From: Candidatus Thorarchaeota archaeon
Lineage (GTDB): Archaea > Asgardarchaeota > Thorarchaeia > Thorarchaeales > Thorarchaeaceae
Reading direction: 5' to 3'
NCBI GenBank assembly: GCA_016839345.1
Contig: JAEOUL010000169.1
Coordinates: 1-7,727 of the forward strand
Length of the DNA stretch: 7,727 bases
The notes under the pieces were generated by a model. That model was not told the origin of the DNA and did not search any database. It was given only the letters and a program-made list of their open reading frames with translations. A program made the translations under genes and the position numbers. This document shows positions 1 to 5,654 of the stretch, one piece after another. Position 1 is the first letter of the stretch. Every line of letters starts with the position of its first letter.

Positions 1-238
1 CGGAAGTAGTATACGGTTCATTCTCTGCTGGTCCTGATCCAGTGCACGCTTGAATTACAACGACTCGTCTATTAGATAACTCTGAAACATCTTCCAGTTT
101 TGCATAGATGTCCGCATTGGGGAACAATCTCCTTCTATCATAATTTAGTGCAGAAGTAAATACCCTGAAATCATGTTCTTGAAAACTAGACTTCAAGTGT
201 TCACTCCCACTTGCTAAGACGATGTCAAAGTCTTTCAC
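1..238 (-). CDS. Ribose-phosphate pyrophosphokinase-like protein, N-terminal part (runs off left edge)
   Basis: This is the first 79 codons of a minus-strand gene that continues beyond base 1. PRPP synthetase makes 5-phosphoribosyl-1-diphosphate from ribose 5-phosphate and ATP for nucleotide and amino-acid synthesis. The visible part fits the N-terminal half-domain of the family: an opening strand IVLASGSEHL, then LFPNADIYAKL in the place of the family's FPDGEIYV segment, then RRVVVIQACTGSGPAENE, which resembles the family's VVIVQST....NE strand and loop. The GTG start at 238 is well supported by a GGAGG ribosome site eight bases upstream. The ATP- and PRPP-binding loops lie outside the window, so activity cannot be judged. 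The CTGSGPAENE version of the loop is not the commonest form, and a PRPP synthetase-like paralogue is possible. Confidence 0.65.
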   Translation of the reverse strand, partial: MKDFDIVLASGSEHLKSSFQEHDFRVFTSALNYDRRRLFPNADIYAKLEDVSELSNRRVVVIQACTGSGPAENEPYTTS

Positions 239-246
239 GCGTGAAA

Positions 247-251
247 CCTCC
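247..251 (-). promoter_or_regulatory. Ribosome binding site of the PRPP synthetase-like gene
   Basis: On the minus strand the bases read GGAGGT, and GGAGG ends eight bases before the GTG start at 238. This is a near-consensus Shine-Dalgarno site and it decides the GTG start. A TTATTTAA stretch on the minus strand at about 264-271 is A/T-rich, but it lies so close to the start that it is only a weak TATA-box candidate. Confidence 0.7.
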
Positions 252-366
252 GTGGGTTGGCGTTAAATAATCCTTTATGAGATTTGTCCCATGGACCCAA
301 TCAATTTGTCAAAGTACGGTAACCTAAAATGGTTGTCATGTAATCCTATCTTGCCGCCACAGGTAC

Positions 367-1092
367 GTGCTACAATTGAGTCTAACAGCCAGAGACCTTT
401 TGCAAAGGTTATCCAATGACATTGGGTTGCCTTATGCAACAGTTGCTAGACGTATCAATCGTTTAATGGGTAAAGGAATGGGTCTTATTGAATCCGTAAG
501 AACTATCGCTGATGAAAATAAATTGAATTCAGCTAGATATCAAATCGATGCTGAGAAAATAATCAGAGAAGCTGAAACGATACTTCGAGAAGATTACACT
601 CAAACTCTCATGATTTCTGCAGTTCTGGGACAAATGGTTGAAGCTAAAGGGAAAGATAGGTTTCCAGCTCCTGCTTTCTTCGCGTTCATCGAAATGCTAT
701 CCCGAATATCGGATGCACGTCGTGATACGAAATCAGAATCATCAACAGAAATTGAAGAGAGGACAACCCGAATCATTGAGCTTATGACAACCTTGGTATC
801 AGTCCTCTGTGAATGGTCTGAAAAGGGAATCATCGGAGTAGCTGAGGATTGCCCCAAGTCACTCCGCGACATGGCTAAAGCCATTTACCGCAAGACCAAG
901 CTTCTTCAAGGAGGTCTCTGGACGTGTATATCCTGCGGTAATATCGTGAATGCAAATGAAACACGAGCACTCATGTGTGCTGACTGTGATAATAGCATAT
1001 CCAGATCAAATATCCACGAACGTTTTGATCAGATGGTTGGTCGAAACAGAACAGGTTATGGAAGATCATCCAAAAGCGAAAATGATGATTAA
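367..1092 (+). CDS. Unrecognised protein with putative helix-turn-helix N-terminus and C-terminal zinc ribbon
   Basis: I do not recognise this 241-residue protein. Residues about 6-50 are helical and contain LPYATVARRINRLMGKG, which looks like the recognition part of a helix-turn-helix or winged-helix fold. Residues 55-180 are mostly helical with many charged residues and a Glu/Arg/Ser-rich stretch near 118-132. Near the C-terminus are two CxxC pairs, C187/C190 and C204/C207, separated by 13 residues, which is typical of a small zinc ribbon; a basic, Ser-rich tail follows. GTG at 367 is the first possible start after an in-frame TAA at 325, with only a weak AGGT upstream; TTG at 376 is an alternative. 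There is no signal peptide or membrane segment. The gene is divergent from the PRPP synthetase-like gene, and its stop overlaps that of the convergent PAC2 gene. A nucleic-acid-binding or regulatory role is a guess from the fold hints only. Confidence 0.7.
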   Translation: MLQLSLTARDLLQRLSNDIGLPYATVARRINRLMGKGMGLIESVRTIADENKLNSARYQIDAEKIIREAETILREDYTQTLMISAVLGQMVEAKGKDRFPAPAFFAFIEMLSRISDARRDTKSESSTEIEERTTRIIELMTTLVSVLCEWSEKGIIGVAEDCPKSLRDMAKAIYRKTKLLQGGLWTCISCGNIVNANETRALMCADCDNSISRSNIHERFDQMVGRNRTGYGRSSKSENDD

Positions 1093-1730
1093 CCATTGAG
1101 TTGGAAATCAAGTCCTTTCTTCAGTAACATATAGGCTGCATCTATTTCTGATTGAGAAACAGCAATCTCATCAATTTGGAGAATAATCTCTTTCTCTCTT
1201 GCCTCTTCTAGGAACAACACAACTGGATCCAATCCTGCGGCACTTCCTGCACTTATGAGAGGTGCAATAATTCCATCATAATAGTCTGATCTTCCCAGTG
1301 GAACTTCCATTCTACTAAGAAGCCTATCTCCCTTCTTGGAAAGCACTTGACCACACGTAGGTCCATCATGAGTCATTATCGCAATAACAAACCTTGTGGG
1401 CACATTTCCTCTTATGTAGAATAGCATGTCAGTCATCCAGTCAAACTCGCGAATCATTACATCACCAAAAACAATCATAAGATCCTCTGATACCATTCCA
1501 TGGACTGGAACAACTGGAGGTTTTATCTCCACAGGGTATCGATTCCAAGATGAGAAAGCTGGCGAGTTGAATAGAAGTATTGTTTCAAACTCGTTGTTTT
1601 CATACAGATTTCTACATAATGCCTGACCTAGTGGATTAAGACCGAAGACTACAGTATAAGTTTCAGTGATTTTCCTCTTCTTATATACCTCCAGAACCGG
1701 AGAAACCCATTCTTGTTCAAAGGTAGGCAT
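1089..1730 (-). CDS. PAC2-family protein (archaeal proteasome-assembly-chaperone-like)
   Basis: This 213-residue protein looks like a member of the PAC2 family (named after proteasome assembly chaperone 2), which is common in archaea, often in several copies, mostly without a proven job. The N-terminal strand and glycine loop VVFGLNPLGQAL (about residues 27-38) corresponds to the family's GLPG.G segment. A strand with LFNSPAF follows, then KPPVVPVHG at about 69-77, a strand LMIVFGD, and a C-terminal DGIIAPLISAGSAAGL segment (about 153-168) that matches the family's G..APL....GL helix. The protein ends with DAAYMLLKKGL, like the D..AA...L tail seen in the family. The N-terminal extension of about 25 residues is polar. 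The ATG at 1730 has no strong ribosome site, so the start is less certain than the frame. The protein is soluble with no membrane segment. A role in proteasome assembly cannot be concluded from family membership. Confidence 0.75.
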   Translation of the reverse strand: MPTFEQEWVSPVLEVYKKRKITETYTVVFGLNPLGQALCRNLYENNEFETILLFNSPAFSSWNRYPVEIKPPVVPVHGMVSEDLMIVFGDVMIREFDWMTDMLFYIRGNVPTRFVIAIMTHDGPTCGQVLSKKGDRLLSRMEVPLGRSDYYDGIIAPLISAGSAAGLDPVVLFLEEAREKEIILQIDEIAVSQSEIDAAYMLLKKGLDFQLNG

Positions 1731-1912
1731 AGTCTTTGACCCAACTCATCAAAGCATTACTGAGTTAATGACTGTTTGTCTTATCGAATGAAAACGCGAC
1801 TCTGAAATAGAAAAAATTCTTGATATTTACACATTTGGGCCGATTCCGATTGATTTATGTGGAAGCCGTCACGCGCCCTCGCACGCCTATAACTAGTGGT
1901 GAGTGAATACCA
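1731..1912. promoter_or_regulatory. Divergent intergenic region between PAC2 gene and gdhA
   Basis: These 182 bases must carry the promoters of both divergent genes. The left half is A/T-rich; for gdhA a TTTATG stretch at about 1855-1860 would place transcription start near 1885 and leave a leader of roughly 30 bases, and TTGATATTTA at about 1820-1829 is a second candidate. A short C/G-rich block lies at about 1867-1887. No clear operator palindrome was seen. The promoter positions are weak inferences from spacing alone. Confidence 0.3.
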
Positions 1913-3265
1913 TTGGATAAGTACATAGAGAGTGTCTATAATCGCGTCGTTGAGAAAGATCCTCATCAGACGGTCTTTCATCAAGCCGTGTTAGAAGTAC
2001 TGGAGAGTCTGGAGCCCGCCATCCAGAAATTCCCTCAGTACAAGGAACATTCTATCCTTGAGCGGATAACAGAACCTGAGCGTATAATTCAGTTCCGTAT
2101 ACCATGGAAGGATAGAGATGGCAAGGTACAAGTCAATCGTGGTTTCAGAGTTCAGTTCAACTCTGCCCTCGGTCCATACAAAGGTGGACTTCGATTTCAT
2201 CCTACTGTTACCCAGGGTGTGCTCAAATTCCTAGGATTCGAACAGATCTTCAAGAATAGCCTTACAACATTACCCATGGGCGGTGGAAAAGGAGGTTCAG
2301 ACTTTGATCCAAAGGGCAAGACAGATGCAGAGGTAGAGAACTTCTGTGAAAGCCTGATGTTTGAACTCTACCGACACATTGATCAGTTTATTGATGTGCC
2401 TGCTGGAGATATCGGTGTTGGCGGCCGTGAGATCGGGTATTTGTATGGTGCGTATAGGAAGATTACAAACAACCATGGTACATGTGTTCTGACGGGTAAG
2501 GGTGCTGGTTGGGGTGGTTCACTGGTTCGACCTGAGGCCACGGGCTACGGCTGTGTCTATTTCGTCCAGGAAATGCTGAAGACCCAAGGTGAAGAAATTA
2601 AGGGCAAAACTGCTGTAGTCTCTGGTTCTGGAAACGTTGCTCAATTTGCCACAGAGAAGTGTATTGATCTTGGCGCCAAGGTCATTGCGTTAAGTGATTC
2701 CAGTGGTTGGATTCATGACCCTGATGGTATCGATAGAGAGAAGCTAGCATGGATCATGGATTTGAAGAACGTTCGAAGAGGTCGTATCAAAGAGTACGCA
2801 GAGCACTTCAAAGTTGATTACACAGAAACCGCAAAGGGAACTCCTTGGAGTCTAAAATGTGACATTGCACTCCCAAGCGCAACTCAGAACGAGGTTGACG
2901 CTAAGGAAGCAAAGATGCTTGTAGATAACGGTTGTATGGCTGTTGGTGAAGGAGCTAATATGCCCACTGTTCCAGAGGGTATAGAAATACTCATGGAGGG
3001 AGGTATACTCTTCGGACCAGGCAAGGCTGCCAATGCTGGTGGTGTATCAGTATCTGGACTCGAAATGGCTCAGAACAGTCAGCGCTTTTTCTGGACCCGT
3101 GAAGAGGTTGACTCCAAGCTCCAGCAAATCATGCAAGCAATCCACGCAAATGCTTACAAGACATCTGAATTATTTGGCAAGAAAGGCAACTATGTGGTGG
3201 GAGCCAATATCGCAGGCTTCCTGAAAGTAGCTAATGCAATGATTGCTCAAGGTCATCGAGTTTAG
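1913..3265 (+). CDS. gdhA: NADP-dependent glutamate dehydrogenase, bacterial type
   Basis: This 450-residue enzyme interconverts glutamate with 2-oxoglutarate plus ammonia in the cytoplasm, acting as a hexamer. It can be followed end to end against the E. coli GdhA type (447 residues), including PERIIQFR, the substrate lysine K90 in GPYKGG, the catalytic lysine K126 in PMGGGKGGSDFDP, and the catalytic aspartate D166 in PAGDIGVGGRE. The C-terminal dinucleotide fold has GSGNVA at 238-243 and SDSSG at 261-265, matching the NADP-specific enzymes. The near-invariant ATQNE, EGANMP and GPGKAANAGGV motifs are intact. The start is TTG at 1913, preceded by GGTGAG (1899-1904) at suitable spacing, and the N-terminus (DKYIESVYNRV..RDP-like) fits the bacterial family. 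It stands alone as a transcription unit and ends at a strong terminator. Most characterised archaeal GDHs belong to a different, shorter (about 420 residues) subfamily, so acquisition from bacteria is likely. NADPH preference suggests ammonia assimilation, but both directions are possible. Confidence 0.97.
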   Translation: MDKYIESVYNRVVEKDPHQTVFHQAVLEVLESLEPAIQKFPQYKEHSILERITEPERIIQFRIPWKDRDGKVQVNRGFRVQFNSALGPYKGGLRFHPTVTQGVLKFLGFEQIFKNSLTTLPMGGGKGGSDFDPKGKTDAEVENFCESLMFELYRHIDQFIDVPAGDIGVGGREIGYLYGAYRKITNNHGTCVLTGKGAGWGGSLVRPEATGYGCVYFVQEMLKTQGEEIKGKTAVVSGSGNVAQFATEKCIDLGAKVIALSDSSGWIHDPDGIDREKLAWIMDLKNVRRGRIKEYAEHFKVDYTETAKGTPWSLKCDIALPSATQNEVDAKEAKMLVDNGCMAVGEGANMPTVPEGIEILMEGGILFGPGKAANAGGVSVSGLEMAQNSQRFFWTREEVDSKLQQIMQAIHANAYKTSELFGKKGNYVVGANIAGFLKVANAMIAQGHRV

Positions 3266-3274
3266 AATATTCAA

Positions 3275-3312
3275 TGCAGAACCCTCAATTGGGTTCTGCA
3301 ATATTCCTTTTT
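3275..3312 (+). terminator. Hairpin terminator after gdhA
   Basis: Ten bases after the gdhA stop, TGCAGAACCC (3275-3284) and GGGTTCTGCA (3291-3300) form a perfect 10-bp stem with the six-base loop TCAATT, followed after seven bases by TTTTT (3308-3312). The flanking AATATT sequences could extend the pairing with a bulge. The same hairpin lies between two convergent genes. On the minus strand the coiled-coil gene has its own T-run at 3324-3320, eight bases after its stop. The site therefore probably insulates both genes. Confidence 0.8.
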
Positions 3313-3332
3313 CAATCCCAAAAAGAACAAAT

Positions 3333-3938
3333 CTATCGTCTAATAATTTCTAGAAGTTCCGCCAGACGACGTTTTACATCAGACTCCACTGTGCTTAGTT
3401 CCGCAAGCTGACTAAAATGCTCAATACGTCGGCGTCTGTACTCTTCATCTGATATTTTTCCACTCCGACGTTCAATTTCTAATTTGTCTGACTCTGCGTT
3501 GATCTCATTCCTGCGTGCATTAGTGAGGTCAAAACCTTGTTTCAAGGACATCCATTCAATCATCGCATTGCTTTTCTCTTGTTCAATTCTCTCTCTTCTA
3601 CGACGTTCTTCTTCAGCCTGCTTCAATTGACGATTGGCAGCTCGAATCTCCTTTTGAATCTCGAATAATCGACTCTCAACCTCACGTTTCACCTGAACAA
3701 TCTGTGTTGACTCTGACCACTTCTCCCGATAGAGTCTGATGTGTTCCTGTTCAGTGATTTGTCCATTTTCCAACTTACGGTCGAGATGGGAAAGATTCGC
3801 CTGAACCTCTAAGAGTTGCTTCTTTATCTCATCATACGATTTTCTTAGTGAAACCCACTCCACACTGTATTGAGAGAGGACCTCTTTAGGGTCTAGATAA
3901 TATGTGTCATCGGATGGAGCTCCTTCATGGTGACTCAT
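3333..3938 (-). CDS. Charged coiled-coil protein with two tandem copies of one module
   Basis: I do not recognise this 201-residue protein as a named family. It is almost entirely helical and highly charged, with coiled-coil character from about residue 30 on and a very basic/acidic linker, AEEERRRRERIEQEK (108-122). It is an internal duplication: residues 27-99 align without gaps to 128-200 at an offset of 101. By hand count there are 21 identities in 73 positions, including EW.SL, a Y/F-D pair, G.I..EE/QE around G59 and G160, V..VE/K..RL, and a terminal IR. The G.I(T/S)..E element between two helices recalls the turn of short SHOCT-like modules, but this is only a resemblance. The ATG start at 3938 has AGGAG (3952-3948) nine bases upstream. 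There is no signal peptide or membrane segment. The gene is divergent from ilvE and convergent with gdhA. A scaffold or adaptor role would be a guess. Confidence 0.8.
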   Translation of the reverse strand: MSHHEGAPSDDTYYLDPKEVLSQYSVEWVSLRKSYDEIKKQLLEVQANLSHLDRKLENGQITEQEHIRLYREKWSESTQIVQVKREVESRLFEIQKEIRAANRQLKQAEEERRRRERIEQEKSNAMIEWMSLKQGFDLTNARRNEINAESDKLEIERRSGKISDEEYRRRRIEHFSQLAELSTVESDVKRRLAELLEIIRR

Positions 3939-3986
3939 TGTGTGCTTCTCCTAGTGGGTAACCGAGTTCTCTAGCATCCGGTTCAA

Positions 3987-4047
3987 CTTAAGGAATTTTC
4001 TTATACACTTGAACCTATCTCTTAAGAGGTGAGTTGTGTTCCTTAGG
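3987..4047 (+). promoter_or_regulatory. Putative ilvE promoter with flanking CTTAAG palindromes
   Basis: A TTTTCTTATACAC stretch (about 3996-4008) preceded by purines (AAGGAA) fits an archaeal BRE/TATA box, putting transcription start near 4030 and leaving a leader of roughly 30 bases before ATG 4062. Two CTTAAG palindromes (3987-3992 and 4021-4026, the second part of the 10-base palindrome CTCTTAAGAG at 4019-4028) flank the box with centres 34 bases apart, and CCTTAGG lies at 4041-4047. They could be operator half-sites, but six-base palindromes also arise by chance. The coiled-coil gene is transcribed the other way from the same region. Confidence 0.4.
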
Positions 4048-4061
4048 ATGTGGGTGTTGTC

Positions 4062-5129
4062 ATGAACATAGACATCAATTTAGTGCCACAGGACGCAAGA
4101 AAGAAGAAACCTACAGATGTGTTGAAAGTTCCATTCGGCACTATTTTCTCAGATCATATGTTTTCAATGTATTATAATGGAACTAGTTGGACAAATCCTC
4201 GAATACATCCATATGGTCCTTTATCTTTGAATCCTGCCGCATTATGCCTTCATTATGGTCAAGGGATTTTTGAAGGTATGAAGGCTTATCGGAGAGGTGA
4301 AAGAGTTCTTCTTTTTCGACCTGACATGAACTTCAAACGGCTCAATATTTCCGCTGAACGAATGGTCATGCCTGCTATTGATGTAGACTTCGCTCTACAA
4401 TCACTGATAGAGCTATTGAAGATTGAATCTGATTGGGTTCCACAAGTATCAGGTAGCTCTCTGTACATTAGACCAACGATGATTGCAACAGAACCCAAAC
4501 TGGGTGTTCGTCCCTCTCAAGAGTATCTTTACTATATCATCCTGAGTCCTGTCGGACCCTATTTCAGCTCTGGTTTTGCTCCTGTGAAGATCTTTGTTAG
4601 TGACAAATATGTCCGAGCAGTAAGAGGCGGAACTGGTTCTGCTAAAGCAAGTGGGAATTATGCCGCCAGCCTATTAGCTGGAACAGATGCCACAAAAGTA
4701 GGCTGCTCTCAAGTTCTTTGGCTCGATGCTTTAGAAAACAAATACCTAGAGGAAGTTGGACAAATGAACATCCTAGTTAGATTCGATGATGAAGTTGCTA
4801 CTCCTCCATTATCAGGCACTATACTTCCAGGTATAACCCGGGACTCTGTTCTAAAACTAATCAAGGATTATGGCATAACAGTAAATGAACGCATGATTTC
4901 AATAGATGAAGTCATTGAGGGAATTCAATCCGGAAAAGTGAAAGAAATCTTTGGCTGCGGAACTGCTGCAATAATTGCTCCTATTGGATACCTCTGGTAC
5001 AAAGATACTCCCTATGAGGTTGCGAACGGAACAATTGGTGAACTGACACAGCGACTCTTCGATGAACTGATTGGTATTCAATCTGGAGAGTTGGAAGACC
5101 CCTTTGGCTGGGTTGTTCCAGTGGAATAG
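4062..5129 (+). CDS. ilvE: Branched-chain amino acid aminotransferase
   Basis: This is a PLP enzyme of aminotransferase fold type IV that exchanges amino groups between Leu/Ile/Val and 2-oxoglutarate, used in synthesis and breakdown of branched-chain amino acids. From ATG 4062 it has 355 residues, the length of the large form found in many bacteria and in eukaryotes. Visible hallmarks are YGPLSLNPAA (from residue 51), LHYGQGIFEGMKAYR, YIRP, the PLP-binding lysine K195 in GGTGSAKASGNYAAS, the EEVGQMN segment that contacts the cofactor, and the LSGTILPGITRDS loop. No truncation or frameshift is seen. ATG 4062 is preferred: an in-frame TAG at 4044 limits extension, GTG 4050 would have AGGA almost touching it, and GGGTG lies just ahead of ATG 4062. 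The stop is five bases from that of the convergent acidic gene. The family also includes D-amino-acid and aminodeoxychorismate enzymes, but this sequence fits BCAT throughout. Confidence 0.94.
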   Translation: MNIDINLVPQDARKKKPTDVLKVPFGTIFSDHMFSMYYNGTSWTNPRIHPYGPLSLNPAALCLHYGQGIFEGMKAYRRGERVLLFRPDMNFKRLNISAERMVMPAIDVDFALQSLIELLKIESDWVPQVSGSSLYIRPTMIATEPKLGVRPSQEYLYYIILSPVGPYFSSGFAPVKIFVSDKYVRAVRGGTGSAKASGNYAASLLAGTDATKVGCSQVLWLDALENKYLEEVGQMNILVRFDDEVATPPLSGTILPGITRDSVLKLIKDYGITVNERMISIDEVIEGIQSGKVKEIFGCGTAAIIAPIGYLWYKDTPYEVANGTIGELTQRLFDELIGIQSGELEDPFGWVVPVE

Positions 5130-5134
5130 AATGT

Positions 5135-5533
5135 CTATTCAAATCCCAGTTCTTCACGTTCGGCATCTGAAATTTCAGGTTCTTTCTCATCAAGAGAATC
5201 CCAAGCTGGAGGCGGATCAAGTGAAGCTTCTGGTGCTGTTTCAATGGTTTCATCAGGAGGTTGAGGTAATACTTCTTCTTCCATTTCCTCTACTTCAACT
5301 TCTTCTTCATCCTCCTCCACTTCCACCTCCTCATCTAGGTCTTGTAACCTAAATTCAGCAACAAGCTTCCCTGTTTCGATCTTCTCCAAAAGCAATCGAA
5401 ACATTCGTTCAACAACAACACTTCGTCCTTTAGCTTCAAACTCAATGTTGCCAATTTCAAATTCGACTTCAGCATAGTCGGTTTTCTTCTTTTTCTTACC
5501 CGTGTCAGCCTCTTCAATTTCTTCCTCTGACAT
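5135..5533 (-). CDS. Small acidic protein with N-terminal strand-helix module, unrecognised
   Basis: I do not recognise this 132-residue protein. It begins with an acidic stretch and a KKKKK run (13-17). A compact segment at about 20-56 follows, predicted as a beta hairpin (AEVEFEIGNIEFEAKG) and an amphipathic helix (RSVVVERMFRLLLEKIE); this is likely the only folded part. From about 65 to 88 it is a run of Glu, Asp and Val, then Pro/Glu-rich and probably disordered to the end (DAEREELGFE). The open frame extends up to an ATG at 5710, but the ATG at 5533 is chosen because the extension has a different, non-acidic composition and would run through the divergent ferredoxin's start region, and because AGGTTGA sits at correct spacing before 5533. 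A TTTATTA stretch on the minus strand at 5575-5569 is a plausible TATA box. It shares its promoter region with the ferredoxin-AOR operon, so co-regulation is possible but unproven. Confidence 0.65.
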   Translation of the reverse strand: MSEEEIEEADTGKKKKKTDYAEVEFEIGNIEFEAKGRSVVVERMFRLLLEKIETGKLVAEFRLQDLDEEVEVEEDEEEVEVEEMEEEVLPQPPDETIETAPEASLDPPPAWDSLDEKEPEISDAEREELGFE

Positions 5534-5630
5534 AGTATTCAACCTACTCGTTCCGTAAACTTGATTCCTAATAAACAGTTCAGGTGGCCCGAAGCATTTT
5601 AGAGTAGATGTGCAAGAATCACTATGCCTT

Positions 5631-5638
5631 GAGGTGAT
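5631..5638 (+). promoter_or_regulatory. Ribosome binding site of the ferredoxin gene, oddly distant from TTG start
   Basis: GAGGTGAT is a near-perfect complement of the 16S rRNA 3' end. It lies 16 bases before the TTG at 5655, longer than usual, but only four bases before an in-frame CTG at 5643. An in-frame TGA at 5640 excludes any start further upstream. The site therefore raises the question of which codon starts the ferredoxin. Confidence 0.65.
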
Positions 5639-5654
5639 TTGACTGCCATCACAA

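Noticed and set aside
600..884. Minus-strand frame inside the zinc-ribbon gene
   Set aside because: It is entirely antisense to a longer frame with ordered motifs and shows a Ser/Arg-rich shadow composition.
1887..1894. CTATAAC as the gdhA TATA box
   Set aside because: It ends only about 19 bases before the TTG start, which would put transcription start inside the gene and lose the GGTGAG ribosome site.
1781..1984. Minus-strand frame of 67 codons between the PAC2 gene and gdhA
   Set aside because: It starts inside the well-supported gdhA N-terminus, crosses its promoter region, and has no ribosome site or recognisable content.
5265..5345. Short tandem DNA repeat in the low-complexity tract
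   Set aside because: The repetition is of Glu and Val codons in the acidic protein, without a fixed repeat unit, so it is better explained by coding composition.
5071..5352. Plus-strand open frame rich in Leu and Pro after ilvE
   Set aside because: It is the antisense reading of the Glu/Asp-rich tract of the minus-strand acidic gene and overlaps the end of ilvE.
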